The translations under genes were made by a program, and so were the position numbers. 64,000 bases of DNA from Bacillus litorisediminis (GTDB lineage: Bacteria > Bacillota > Bacilli > Bacillales > JC228): NCBI RefSeq assembly GCF_022808645.1, contig NZ_JAKZKT010000022.1, positions 1-64,000 on the forward strand. The letters run 5' to 3'. The first letter of the stretch is position 1; the number at the start of each line of letters is the position of its first letter. Shown here piece by piece: positions 18,617-27,610 of this stretch. Below the pieces are notes generated by a model that made no database searches, was not told where the DNA came from, and saw nothing but the letters and a program-made list of their open reading frames with translations.

Positions 18617-19615
18617 ATGACTGAAAATCGCCACAAAAGATTAGGACTTTCTGATGAAACAGTTTTAGAGATGTATGAAACGATGCTCCTTGCAAGACGA
18701 TTAGACGAAAGACAATGGCTGTTAAACCGATCTGGAAAAATTCCGTTTGTAATCTCATGTCAGGGTCAAGAAGGTGCACAGGTCGGGGCTGCTTTTGCTC
18801 TGGACCGTGCAAAAGATTATGTGCTTCCTTATTATCGTGATTTAGGTGTTGTTCTTTCGTTCGGAATGACAGCAAAGGAAGTCATGCTTTCCGCTTTTGC
18901 CAAAAAAGAGGATCCAAATTCCGGTGGCCGGCAAATGCCAGGACATTTCGGACAAAAGAAAAATAGAATTGTTACCGGGTCTTCCCCTGTTACCACTCAG
19001 GTTCCACACGCTGTAGGAATAGCATTAGCAGGGAAAATGGAGAAAAAGGACTTTGTCTCATTGGTTACTTTCGGAGAAGGTTCTTCCAATCAGGGAGATT
19101 TTCATGAGGGTGCTAACTTTGCCGGTGTTCATAAATTGCCTGTTATTTTTATGTGTGAAAATAATAAGTATGCGATTTCCGTACCGATTGAGAAGCAACT
19201 AGCCTGTGAAAAGGTTTCGGATCGGGCGATTGGCTATGGAATGCCGGGTATCACTATAGATGGAAATGACCCACTTGAAGTTTATGCAGCTGTGAAGGAA
19301 GCCGCTGAACGAGGCAGACGCGGTGAAGGACCTACTCTGATCGAAGCTGTTTCCTATCGTTTAACTCCTCACTCCAGTGATGACGATGATCGCAGCTACC
19401 GTGCGGCTGAGGAAGTTTCAGAGGCAAAAACAAAAGATCCTATTCTCACTTTCGCTGCGTATTTAAAAGATGCGGGTGTCATGGATGAAGAAAAAGAAAA
19501 GGCCATTCAGGAAAAAGTGATGCAAATAGTAAATGAAGCCACAGATTATGCAGAGAATGCACCATATGCCGAACCAGAACATGCATTAAAGTATGTTTAT
19601 GCAGAAGCGGAATAG
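18617..19615 (+). CDS. bkdAA: Branched-chain 2-oxo acid dehydrogenase, E1 alpha
   Basis: The 332-residue TPP-binding alpha subunit of the decarboxylase component. The TPP motif GEGSSNQGDFHEGANFAGVH is followed by the N of CENNKYAIS. The phosphorylation-loop-like segment is RLTPHSSDDDDRSYR. ATG at 18617 follows AAAGGGGG and gives the family N-terminus MTENRHKRLGL. The frame extends 12 codons upstream into the end of lpdV without an RBS. With BkdAB it decarboxylates 2-oxoisocaproate, 2-oxo-3-methylvalerate and 2-oxoisovalerate. Confidence 0.95.
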   Translation: MTENRHKRLGLSDETVLEMYETMLLARRLDERQWLLNRSGKIPFVISCQGQEGAQVGAAFALDRAKDYVLPYYRDLGVVLSFGMTAKEVMLSAFAKKEDPNSGGRQMPGHFGQKKNRIVTGSSPVTTQVPHAVGIALAGKMEKKDFVSLVTFGEGSSNQGDFHEGANFAGVHKLPVIFMCENNKYAISVPIEKQLACEKVSDRAIGYGMPGITIDGNDPLEVYAAVKEAAERGRRGEGPTLIEAVSYRLTPHSSDDDDRSYRAAEEVSEAKTKDPILTFAAYLKDAGVMDEEKEKAIQEKVMQIVNEATDYAENAPYAEPEHALKYVYAEAE

Positions 19616-19627
19616 GGGGAAAGGAAA

Positions 19628-20611
19628 ATGGCTGTAATTTCATTTATTGATTCAATAAAAATGGCAATTAAAGAAGAAATGGAAAGGGATCCAAAGGTTT
19701 TTGTACTAGGAGAAGATGTAGGCAGAAAAGGTGGCGTGTTTAAAGCAACTGAAGGTTTATACGAAAAATTTGGAGAAGAGCGTGTCATTGATACCCCTTT
19801 GGCTGAATCTGCGATTGCTGGTGTTGCGATTGGAGCAGCGATGTACGGGATGCGACCGATTGCCGAAATGCAATTTGCTGATTTTATCATGCCAGCCGTG
19901 AATCAGATTATTTCAGAAGCGGCCAGAATCCGCTACCGGTCTAATAATGACTGGAATTGTCCCCTTGTTGTGAGAGCTCCATTTGGCGGCGGAATTCATG
20001 GTGCTTTATATCATTCTCAATCGGTGGAAGCCGTGTTCGCTAATCAGCCAGGTTTAAAAATTGTCATCCCATCTACTCCTTACGATGCAAAAGGACTCTT
20101 AAAAGCAGCAATTCGAGACGAAGACCCTGTTCTCTTTTTTGAACATAAACGTGCCTACCGCTTAATTAAAGGAGAAGTTCCTGAAGACGATTATGTTTTA
20201 CCGATTGGAAAAGCAGATATTAAACGTGAAGGCGAAGATATTACTGTCATTACATATGGTCTTTGTGTCCACTTTGCGCTTCAGGCAGCGGAAAGACTCG
20301 CTGAGGACGGAATCTCGGCACATATTTTAGATTTAAGAACCGTGTATCCGCTGGATCGGGAAGCGATTGTTGAAGCGGCTTCTAAAACCGGAAAAGTATT
20401 GCTTGTGACAGAGGATAACCTGGAAGGCAGTGTGATGAGTGAGGTTTCTGCGATTATTGCAGAGGAATGCTTATTTGAATTAGATGCTCCGATTAAACGG
20501 TTAGCAGGTCCGAATGTTCCTGCCATGCCTTATGCACCAACTATGGAGAAGTTCTTTATGGTAAATCCTGAAAAAATTGAAAAAGCGATGCGAGAATTAG
20601 CTGAATTTTAA
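19628..20611 (+). CDS. bkdAB: Branched-chain 2-oxo acid dehydrogenase, E1 beta
   Basis: A 327-residue transketolase-like beta subunit. Recognisable parts are VFVLGEDVGRKGGVFKATEG near the start, DTPLAESAIAGVAIGAAMYG, and FGGGIHGALYHSQSVEA near 120, which carries the active-site His region. The C-terminal transketolase domain includes LVTEDNLEGSVMSEV. ATG at 19628 follows GGGGGAAAGG. It is 12 bases downstream of bkdAA and forms the alpha2-beta2 E1 tetramer with it. Confidence 0.95.
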   Translation: MAVISFIDSIKMAIKEEMERDPKVFVLGEDVGRKGGVFKATEGLYEKFGEERVIDTPLAESAIAGVAIGAAMYGMRPIAEMQFADFIMPAVNQIISEAARIRYRSNNDWNCPLVVRAPFGGGIHGALYHSQSVEAVFANQPGLKIVIPSTPYDAKGLLKAAIRDEDPVLFFEHKRAYRLIKGEVPEDDYVLPIGKADIKREGEDITVITYGLCVHFALQAAERLAEDGISAHILDLRTVYPLDREAIVEAASKTGKVLLVTEDNLEGSVMSEVSAIIAEECLFELDAPIKRLAGPNVPAMPYAPTMEKFFMVNPEKIEKAMRELAEF

Positions 20612-20637
20612 AATTTGTAGCAAAGGAGGTTAAGTAC

Positions 20638-21912
20638 ATGGCAATAGAACAAATGAAAATGCCTCAGCTCGGGGAAAGTGTGACAGAAGGGACGATTTCC
20701 AGATGGCTTGTATCTGTCGGAGATCATGTGAATAAATACGATCCCATTGCCGAGGTGATGACAGATAAAGTAAATGCAGAAGTGCCTTCCTCCTTCACTG
20801 GAATCATTAAAGAATTAGTGGCAAATGAAGGAGATACACTGGCGGTTGGCGAAATCATCTGTACCATTGAGGTGGAAGACGGAGCAGCTGACCAGGTTTC
20901 TGGCGCGGAATCTGAAAATAAGCTGACTGAGGAAAAAGAAGCTGAATCCAATGGAGAAGAAGCTTCTGCACCGAATAAAGCTAGATATTCACCCGCTGTT
21001 TTGAAACTATCGCAAGAGCACGGAATTGATTTAACTCAAGTAAAGGGCTCTGGAGCGGGCGGACGTATTACACGTAAGGATTTACTGAAAATCATTGAAT
21101 CTGGAAATATTCCTGTTCCTGGGACAGCTCCGTCCACTCAAGCCCAAGTCAAAACGCAAGAAATGGATAAACCACAGCCAGCTGCAGCTCCTGCACCAAC
21201 AGCAGCCCCTGGTGACATCGAGATTCCTGTAACTGGAGTTCGTAAAGCGATTGCGGCTAATATGGTGAAGAGTAAACATGAAATTCCGCATGCTTGGACA
21301 ATGATGGAAGTAGATGTAACAAATCTCGTTGCTTACAGGGATTCGATTAAACAGGAATTTAAGCAAAGGGAAGGTTTTAATTTGACCTATTTTGCTTTCT
21401 TTGTAAAAGCTGTGGCGCAGAGCCTAAAAGAGTTTCCGCAGATTAATTCGACTTGGGCAGGAGATAAGATCATCCAAAGAAAAGATATTAATATCTCGAT
21501 TGCGGTAGCAACGGAGGATGCCCTGTATGTCCCAGTCATTAAACATGCCGATGAAAAATCTATAAAAGGAATCGCAAGAGAAATTAATGAACTGGCTGCA
21601 AAGGTTAGGACAAATAAGCTAACAGCAGATGATATGAAGGGCGGAACCTTTACTGTCAATAACACCGGATCATTTGGTTCGGTTCAATCGATGGGAATTA
21701 TAAATCACCCGCAAGCTGCCATTCTGCAAGTAGAATCCATTGTTAAACGGCCAGTTGTTATGAATAATGGCATGATAGCTGTTAGAGATATGGTTAATAT
21801 TTGTATGTCATTGGACCATCGCGTGTTAGATGGATTAATATGCGGCAGATTCCTGCAGCAGGTGAAAGAAGTTTTGGAAAATATTGATTCGAAGACAACG
21901 TCTGTTTATTAA
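20638..21912 (+). CDS. bkdB: Branched-chain 2-oxo acid dehydrogenase, E2 (lipoamide acyltransferase)
   Basis: The 424-residue core subunit. One lipoyl domain (1-77) carries the lipoylated Lys at 44 in VMTDKVNAEVPS. A Glu/Lys-rich linker leads to an E1/E3-binding domain (about 118-155, YSPAVLKLSQEHGIDL). An Ala/Pro-rich linker then leads to the catalytic domain, which ends with MSLDHRVLDGLICG holding the catalytic His and Asp. ATG at 20638 follows CAAAGGAGG. Last gene of the operon; a terminator follows. Confidence 0.95.
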   Translation: MAIEQMKMPQLGESVTEGTISRWLVSVGDHVNKYDPIAEVMTDKVNAEVPSSFTGIIKELVANEGDTLAVGEIICTIEVEDGAADQVSGAESENKLTEEKEAESNGEEASAPNKARYSPAVLKLSQEHGIDLTQVKGSGAGGRITRKDLLKIIESGNIPVPGTAPSTQAQVKTQEMDKPQPAAAPAPTAAPGDIEIPVTGVRKAIAANMVKSKHEIPHAWTMMEVDVTNLVAYRDSIKQEFKQREGFNLTYFAFFVKAVAQSLKEFPQINSTWAGDKIIQRKDINISIAVATEDALYVPVIKHADEKSIKGIAREINELAAKVRTNKLTADDMKGGTFTVNNTGSFGSVQSMGIINHPQAAILQVESIVKRPVVMNNGMIAVRDMVNICMSLDHRVLDGLICGRFLQQVKEVLENIDSKTTSVY

Positions 21913-21919
21913 GAAATAT

Positions 21920-21953
21920 ACGATAGGCACCGCTAAAGCCTATCGTTTTTTGT
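21920..21953 (+). terminator. Rho-independent terminator after bkdB
   Basis: ACGATAGGC pairs perfectly with GCCTATCGT around ACCGCTAAA, followed by TTTTTGTTTTT. Ends the bkd operon. Confidence 0.92.
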
Positions 21954-22041
21954 TTTTCGATTTGATTAAGAAAAAGATTCAAACAATAAGACATAATAAT
22001 CAGGGAATAGTATACAGAAACATCATTTAAAAGGAGGAGTA

Positions 22042-22473
22042 ATGATGGAGTTTACCGTAAAGTGGAATGATAAAATGTCTTTTAGCGGACAAACTACTTC
22101 TGGCCACGAAGTCAAAATGGATGCTGCCGAGGAAGTAGGCGGAGAGAATGCAGGTCCCAGGCCAACTGAACTTCTTCTCAATGCAGTGGCCGGATGTACA
22201 GGGATTGATATTATTTCCATATTGACGAAAATGAGGCTCCGGCCTACTGCGTTTCAAATGGACGTTAAGGGGGAGCGGGCTGATGATCATCCTAAACGGT
22301 TTACAGCGATTCATATCCACTATGCTCTAGATGGAGACTTACCTGAAGATAAAGTCATTCGTGCAATACAATTATCAAAGGATAAATATTGTTCAGTTTC
22401 CCATTCACTTAGTGCAGAAATTAGTGTCAGCTATTCTATTAATGGTACCAAAGGGGACAAAACAATCGAATAA
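22042..22473 (+). CDS. OsmC family protein
   Basis: A 143-residue OsmC/Ohr-fold protein. ARPTELLLNA-like PRPTELLLNAVAGCTGID (about 43-60) contains the position of the first peroxidatic Cys, and KDKYCSVSHSLS near 115 holds the second, so both redox cysteines of the family are present. The family reduces organic hydroperoxides, though YhfA-type members like this one are little characterised. Two ATGs (22042, 22045) follow AAAGGAGGAG; the second has better spacing. A terminator at 22484 makes it monocistronic. Confidence 0.85.
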   Translation: MMEFTVKWNDKMSFSGQTTSGHEVKMDAAEEVGGENAGPRPTELLLNAVAGCTGIDIISILTKMRLRPTAFQMDVKGERADDHPKRFTAIHIHYALDGDLPEDKVIRAIQLSKDKYCSVSHSLSAEISVSYSINGTKGDKTIE

Positions 22474-22483
22474 AAAGCTCCCG

Positions 22484-22522
22484 AAAAAGCAGGATGTCAG
22501 ATTTTGATATCCTGCTTTTTGC
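22484..22522 (+). terminator. Rho-independent terminator after the OsmC gene
   Basis: AAAAAGCAGGAT pairs with ATCCTGCTTTTT over a loop of about 14 bases, with further T residues at the end. Confidence 0.88.
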
Positions 22523-22533
22523 CTATTCATGTG

Positions 22534-22547
22534 TGCAAGCACTTACA
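22534..22547 (+). promoter_or_regulatory. Weak cre-like site upstream of the symporter genes
   Basis: TGCAAGCACTTACA matches 12 of 14 positions of the CcpA consensus TGWAANCGNTNWCA, losing the central G. Carbon-source control of this transporter would be sensible, but the match alone is weak. Confidence 0.3.
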
Positions 22548-22685
22548 TTTTTTAGAATATTTAGTAATTAGATTTAATACCTATTAATAGATATGTAGAC
22601 AGGGGGTGAGATTGTCCGTTCCTGATTACTAGGATTTGTTGGTGTCCCTTTGTGTTTTAAGAAACATAATGTGGAGGTGTTAAGC

Positions 22686-22985
22686 GTGAGCAATGAACAG
22701 TTAAGCGAAAAACAGAAGGTGTATTGGAAAAAGAACCTTCGCTTGATTACTTCGTTACTGGTGGTTTGGTTTTTGGTTTCATTATTCGCGGGAATTATTT
22801 TAGCTCAGCCGCTCGGTAATATTTCGTTTTTCCAATTGCCCTTATCATTTTGGTTTGCCCATCAGGGATCCATTATTGTGTTTATCATCCTTATCTTTAT
22901 ATATGCCGTCAAAATGGACCGGCTTGACAAGGAGTTTGGAGCAGAAGAAGTGATTTTGACAAAAGAGAAGGGGGATGAGTCATGA
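22686..22985 (+). CDS. DUF4212 small subunit of a sodium:solute symporter
   Basis: A 99-residue protein with two transmembrane helices (ITSLLVVWFLVSLFAGIILA and then GSIIVFIILIFIYAVKM) and a charged C-terminus, fitting DUF4212. Members are encoded just before an SSS-family symporter and are thought to be its accessory subunit. GTG at 22686 follows GGAGGTG with 6-base spacing. The frame is open upstream to 22650 without an RBS. The stop overlaps the ATG of the symporter by 4 bases, so translation is coupled. Confidence 0.85.
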   Translation: MSNEQLSEKQKVYWKKNLRLITSLLVVWFLVSLFAGIILAQPLGNISFFQLPLSFWFAHQGSIIVFIILIFIYAVKMDRLDKEFGAEEVILTKEKGDES

Positions 22986-24667
22986 GCGTTGAAGCACTGA
23001 CACTCACCCTGGTTTTGATTACGTTCGCCATTTATCTGTACATAGGATGGTGGGCAAAAGTTAAAGACACCAGTAATTTTTTTGTAGCAGGTAAAGAAAT
23101 TCCGGCTGTGGCGAATGGTGCTGCGATTGCCGCTGACTGGATGTCTGCCGCATCCTTTATCTCTATGGCTGGGTTAATATCATTTCTGGGATATGATGGA
23201 ACTATTTATTTAATGGGCTGGACAGGCGGATATGTGTTGCTTGCACTGTTACTGGCTCCTTATCTTCGTAAGTTTGGGCGGTATACAGTTCCCGATTTTA
23301 TCGGTGACCGTTACTACTCAAATGGAGCAAGAGCAGTTGCGGCTATTGCGACCCTATTTATTTCATTAACCTATGTAGCCGGACAAATGCGCGGGGTTGG
23401 AATTGTTTTTAGCCGTTACTTACAAGTTGATATTGCTATGGGAGTATTAATAGGAATGGCAATAGTTGCCTTTTTCGCCGTATTAGGCGGCATGAAAGGG
23501 ATTACCTGGACACAAGTCGTTCAATACTTCATTCTAATCATCGCTTTTATTATTCCTGCAGTTGCTATTTCCCTGCAATTAACAGGTATACCGATTCCTC
23601 AAATTGCATTTACCTTTTCCGATATCGCCCAAAGGTTAAGCAGTTTACAAGTCGAACTTGGGATGGCTGAATTTTTAGCTCCGTTCCAAAATTTATCAGG
23701 CCTTAATGTTTTTGCTGTTACATTGGCTTTGATGCTTGGTACAGCAGGTCTTCCTCACGTTATCGTCCGTTTTTATACCGTTAGGGATGTTCGTTCCGCA
23801 CGCTGGTCAGCTGGGTGGGCATTAATTTTTATTGCATTACTGTATACAACAGCACCAGTGGTGGGTGTGTTTGCAAAATTTAACTTGATTGAAAGTTTAC
23901 ATGATCAGCCGATTGCTGATGTTAGGGAAATTAGCTGGGTAAGTAAATGGGAGGAAACAGGTCTGCTCACATTAGATGACAAAAATGGAGACGGGGTCCT
24001 TACATTTGCAAATGCTACTTCACCAGAAAATGAAGTACAGATTGATCAGGATATAATCGTTCTTTCTACACCGGAAGTGGCTGACTTATCTCCTTTTGTC
24101 ATTGCATTGGTGGCAGCTGGAGGATTAGCAGCAGCCCTGTCAACGGCGTCCGGATTATTGCTCGCGATGTCTAGTGCCATTTCACATGATTTATATTACC
24201 GGATATTCAGACCTGGTGCTAGTGAAGAACAGCGGTTAAAGGTAGGCCGAATCATGATATTCCTGGCTGTTCTTGTTGCAGGCTACTTTGGCATAAATCC
24301 GCCGGGCTTTGTTGGTGAAGTTGTAGCCTTTGCTTTTGGACTTGCAGCATCCAGTTTATTTCCAGCTATTTTACTGGGTATTTTCGACAAACGCATGAAC
24401 CGGGAAGGGGCAACCTGGGGAATTATCGTTGGTTTGGTCTTTTCATTAACAATGATATTACTGATGCGTTCCGTTCAAATTTTTGGTACCGAAACTCAAT
24501 TAGTAGAAAGTTTCTTCGGTATTAATGCGCAAGGAATTGGGGTTGTAGGGGCATTGCTTAACTTTATCGTAGCTTTCTCAGTGTCCAGAGCAACAAAAGC
24601 TCCGCCAGAAGAAATTTCAAAAATGGTTGAAGATATACGGGTTCCTCGCATTACAAATGAGGAATAA
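22982..24667 (+). CDS. Sodium:solute symporter (ActP-like, DUF4212-partnered subfamily)
   Basis: A 561-residue SSS-family cotransporter with about 13 transmembrane segments. Family motifs are FFVAGKEIPAVANGAAIAAD near 40, GWTGGYVLLALLLAPYLRKF near 80 and LGTAGLPHVIVRFYTVRD near 255. The related E. coli ActP carries acetate, and this subfamily is annotated for acetate or other short-chain acids. An inserted loop around 330 contains DDKNGDGVLTF, which looks like an EF-hand calcium loop. The acyl-CoA synthetase gene two positions downstream supports uptake and activation of a small carboxylate. Confidence 0.9.
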   Translation: MSVEALTLTLVLITFAIYLYIGWWAKVKDTSNFFVAGKEIPAVANGAAIAADWMSAASFISMAGLISFLGYDGTIYLMGWTGGYVLLALLLAPYLRKFGRYTVPDFIGDRYYSNGARAVAAIATLFISLTYVAGQMRGVGIVFSRYLQVDIAMGVLIGMAIVAFFAVLGGMKGITWTQVVQYFILIIAFIIPAVAISLQLTGIPIPQIAFTFSDIAQRLSSLQVELGMAEFLAPFQNLSGLNVFAVTLALMLGTAGLPHVIVRFYTVRDVRSARWSAGWALIFIALLYTTAPVVGVFAKFNLIESLHDQPIADVREISWVSKWEETGLLTLDDKNGDGVLTFANATSPENEVQIDQDIIVLSTPEVADLSPFVIALVAAGGLAAALSTASGLLLAMSSAISHDLYYRIFRPGASEEQRLKVGRIMIFLAVLVAGYFGINPPGFVGEVVAFAFGLAASSLFPAILLGIFDKRMNREGATWGIIVGLVFSLTMILLMRSVQIFGTETQLVESFFGINAQGIGVVGALLNFIVAFSVSRATKAPPEEISKMVEDIRVPRITNEE

Positions 24668-24686
24668 CATTTGACTTTTAAGAAAG

Positions 24687-24704
24687 GGGAGGGCAGACCC
24701 TCCC
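24687..24704 (+). other. GC-rich hairpin after the symporter gene
   Basis: GGGAGGG pairs with CCCTCCC around CAGA, 19 bases after the symporter stop. There is no U-run, so it is more likely a processing or stability element than a simple terminator. Confidence 0.45.
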
Positions 24705-24741
24705 TCTCCATATACATTTCATAACAGGAAGGATAGGAATC

Positions 24742-25173
24742 ATGACTATTTTCATTCTTTTAGGTCTAGTTATAGCTTTATATATTCTACATCCCTATCT
24801 CAGTATCATGGTCCTGAAAAAAGTAATGGGAATTACGCTGTTTATAGAAGCTTTTTATTTAATTGGCCATTATATGTCGGGCTGGCCATTCCCGACACCA
24901 GAAGTGATTTTAGAAATTGCGATAGTAGTTGCTTCAGGGGTTGCTCTGGGTGTTATCTTTTCAAGGATCTGGCCATTGCCGGAAAATAAGGGATTTGAGC
25001 GAATCTTTCGAACGGTGTTAGTTGTTGTCCCTTCGCTTGGAATTGGTATAGGCTTTCAAGTTTTGCTTCAGGGGCAATATGCAACACAAGCACTTTATCT
25101 TGTTTTTGCCTTATCCGCTTGGCTTGGATCTGGCCATTTTATCAAAAGAGCAGAAGCATCCGTCAAATTTTAA
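24742..25173 (+). CDS. Membrane protein of unknown function
   Basis: I do not recognise a family. The 143-residue product is very hydrophobic with about four transmembrane helices: MTIFILLGLVIALYILHPYL, an N-half helix around VMGITLFIEAFYLIGHY, one near ILEIAIVVASGVALGVIF, and TVLVVVPSLGIGIGFQVLL. The C-terminus has ALYLVFALSAWLGSGHF. ATG at 24742 follows CAGGAAGGA. It lies between the symporter and acyl-CoA synthetase genes on the same strand, so a role linked to short-chain acid use is possible but unproven. Confidence 0.7.
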   Translation: MTIFILLGLVIALYILHPYLSIMVLKKVMGITLFIEAFYLIGHYMSGWPFPTPEVILEIAIVVASGVALGVIFSRIWPLPENKGFERIFRTVLVVVPSLGIGIGFQVLLQGQYATQALYLVFALSAWLGSGHFIKRAEASVKF

Positions 25174-25195
25174 AATGGAAGGGAGTAAATGAAAA

Positions 25196-26788
25196 ATGAT
25201 TACCCCATTAACTCCATTAGATTGGAAACGAAGAGCGGTTAAATATTATCCGAAAAAAGTAGCGGTTATCGACGGAGAGAAGCAATTTACCTATGAAAAG
25301 TTTGGCAACCGGGTAGACAGGCTGTCTGTTGCCTTGCATAAAACGGGGATCAGAAAGGGCGATCATGTGGCTGTTATGCTGCCAAACACTCATTATATGC
25401 TGGAGTGCTTCTATGGAATCAGCCAGCTCGGGGCCGCAATGGTACCATTAAATTACCGCTTATCAGCCAACGATCTGGAATACATCATTAATCATAGCGA
25501 TGCGAGGATGCTAATCGTTGATGCACAATTTGCGGGATCCATTGAAAAAGTTGCTGATCACCTCTCACTTGAACAAATCATAATTGTCTCTGCAGAAGAT
25601 TATCAAACTTCATTAGAGGGGATTGATTATGAAGCTTTTCTTGAAAATACGGCTGAAAATGAAGCTCCGCCGGAAGTGGAGATTGATGAAAACTTGCTTT
25701 TAACAATCAACTATACAAGCGGAACAACATCAAAACCAAAAGGGGTTATGCTCACCCATCGGGCTAATTATTTGAATGCAGCTAATTTTATGTATCATCT
25801 TCAGGTCAAACATGATGACGTCTACCTCCATACGCTTCCGATGTTCCATGCTAATGGATGGGGCGGCGTATGGGCGATTACAGCAGCAGGAGCAACCCAT
25901 GTCTGCTTAAGAAAAGTAGCACCTCCAGTTATCCTGGATTTATTTGAAACAAAAAAGATTTCGCTTTTGTGCGGTGCACCTACTGTAATTAATATGCTCG
26001 TCAATGATCCAAAAGCAAAAGAAACCCATATCAAAACGAATCCGCGCATGGCAACAGCAGGAGCCCCTCCGGCAGCAGCGCTTATCCAAAAAGCTCAAGA
26101 CATTCTGGGATTAAATATAATCCATGTCTATGGGCTAACGGAGACCTCTCCATTTATCCTTTATTGTGAATGGAAAAAAGACTTTGACACAATGTCCCCA
26201 GATGAACAAGCTACAATCAAGGCTAGACAAGGGATCGAATTAGCCTTTAATGGGGAGACAAAGGTTGTTCGTCCGGATGGTGAAGAAGTAGCATGGGATG
26301 GAGAAGAGCTGGGAGAAATTATCACACGGGGAAATGTAGTGATGGCGGGGTATTATAAAAATCCGGAAAGGACAGCTGAAGCCATTAAAGACGGCTGGTT
26401 TTATACAGGAGATTTGGCTGTCACCCATCCGGACGGATATATTGAAATTCGCGACCGTGCTAAAGATTTAATTATTTCTGGCGGTGAAAATATTTCTTCC
26501 ACAGAAGTAGAGGGTGTCCTATATAAGCATCCAGCAGTCAGGGAAGTGGCTGTGATTGCAATCCCAGATGAAAAATGGGGTGAGGTACCGAAGGCGATGA
26601 TTGTGCTGCAGCCAGATGTCCATGTTACCGAAAATGAAATCATCGACTATTGCCGTTCCAATATGGCTCACTATAAAACGCCAAAGGCAATTGAATTCGT
26701 GGATTCCCTTCCGAAAACTGCGACAGGAAAACTCCAAAAATATGTTTTAAGAGAAAGGCATTGGAAAGGGAAGAAAAAAGTCAATTAA
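25196..26788 (+). CDS. Acyl-CoA synthetase (AMP-forming)
   Basis: A 530-residue member of the adenylate-forming superfamily, which activates a carboxylic acid to acyl-AMP and then to the CoA thioester. The phosphate-binding loop is NYTSGTTSKPKGVMLTH near 175, the A5 motif is VYGLTETSPF near 320, and YTGDLAVTHPDGYIEIRDRA leads to the hinge. The acylatable C-terminal Lys lies in PKTATGKLQKYVLRE. Medium-chain or branched-chain acids are the usual substrates of this type; specificity cannot be read here. RBS is GAAGGGAG. A sirtuin gene lies convergently next to it. Confidence 0.88.
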   Translation: MITPLTPLDWKRRAVKYYPKKVAVIDGEKQFTYEKFGNRVDRLSVALHKTGIRKGDHVAVMLPNTHYMLECFYGISQLGAAMVPLNYRLSANDLEYIINHSDARMLIVDAQFAGSIEKVADHLSLEQIIIVSAEDYQTSLEGIDYEAFLENTAENEAPPEVEIDENLLLTINYTSGTTSKPKGVMLTHRANYLNAANFMYHLQVKHDDVYLHTLPMFHANGWGGVWAITAAGATHVCLRKVAPPVILDLFETKKISLLCGAPTVINMLVNDPKAKETHIKTNPRMATAGAPPAAALIQKAQDILGLNIIHVYGLTETSPFILYCEWKKDFDTMSPDEQATIKARQGIELAFNGETKVVRPDGEEVAWDGEELGEIITRGNVVMAGYYKNPERTAEAIKDGWFYTGDLAVTHPDGYIEIRDRAKDLIISGGENISSTEVEGVLYKHPAVREVAVIAIPDEKWGEVPKAMIVLQPDVHVTENEIIDYCRSNMAHYKTPKAIEFVDSLPKTATGKLQKYVLRERHWKGKKKVN

Positions 26789-26798
26789 AGAGTGAGGG

Positions 26799-26836
26799 GT
26801 GGGATTGGATATATATCGATCCCACTTTTGTTTTTC
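26799..26836. terminator. Terminator after the acyl-CoA synthetase gene
   Basis: GTGGGAT pairs with ATCCCAC around a TATATA-containing loop, followed by TTTTGTTTTTC. Confidence 0.85.
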
Positions 26837-26896
26837 TAAACATAAAAATAGATAAAATTGGTTCATAATAGCCCGGATTCAAGCTCGCTCATAATC

Positions 26897-27610
26897 TTAC
26901 ATATCAAGTTCTTGATCCAATTCCTTCAGCAGCTCACCAATTTTTCGATCATGAAATACCAGATCTGCATAAAAATCTAGAGCAGTGGGCTCCTGATTCA
27001 CGATAACAAGCTTCGCCCCATTTTCTTTTGCAAAAAGCGGGAGCTGATTGGCAGGCGTTACAGAAAGGGACGAACCAAGTACAATGAATAGTTCAGCTTT
27101 CTCCGTCTCCCTCAAAGAAAAATTAAAAGCTTCCTCTGGCAAGGCTTCACCGAATAGTACGATGGATGGACGCAGGATTCCGCCACACTTACAATAATAG
27201 TCCTCCTTGATATATTCTTCACTGCTGTATTCCTTGCCGCAGGACTGACAGTGAAGTTTTTGCAAAGTCCCATGCAGTTCTGCTACACGCTTTGAGCCGG
27301 CGAGCTGATGAAATCCGTCTACATTTTGCGTAATAATCGATTGTATGATCCCGATATCTTCCCATTTTGCTAGGATATAATGCCCTCTATGAGGTTTATA
27401 TTCCTTTACTCCGAGTACGCGGGTCCGATAAAATTCAATAAAGTCTTGAACATTTTCATTCAAAGCCTGTATACTGGCAATTTGACTGGGATCCTTTTGC
27501 TTCCACAGTCCTCTTGAGGAACGAAAATCCGGGAGACCGCTCTCCGTCGACATGCCAGCCCCCGTGAAAATAACCGTATATGCTGAATCGAGAATCCATT
27601 GTTTTAGCAT
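26897..27610 (-). CDS. NAD-dependent protein deacylase (Sir2 family)
   Basis: A 237-residue sirtuin. Motifs are the NAD-binding FTGAGMSTESGLPDFRSS near 15, ITQNVDGFHQLAG near 110, catalytic His in VAELHGTL, and a zinc knuckle of four Cys (CQSC then CKCG, 18 residues between the pairs). The related B. subtilis SrtN deacetylates acetyl-CoA synthetase. I chose the ATG at 27610 because AGGGTGG lies about 6 bases in front of it; a TTG at 27628 precedes that RBS. It is transcribed toward an AMP-forming acyl-CoA synthetase, the enzyme class sirtuins commonly regulate. Confidence 0.92.
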   Translation of the reverse strand: MLKQWILDSAYTVIFTGAGMSTESGLPDFRSSRGLWKQKDPSQIASIQALNENVQDFIEFYRTRVLGVKEYKPHRGHYILAKWEDIGIIQSIITQNVDGFHQLAGSKRVAELHGTLQKLHCQSCGKEYSSEEYIKEDYYCKCGGILRPSIVLFGEALPEEAFNFSLRETEKAELFIVLGSSLSVTPANQLPLFAKENGAKLVIVNQEPTALDFYADLVFHDRKIGELLKELDQELDM

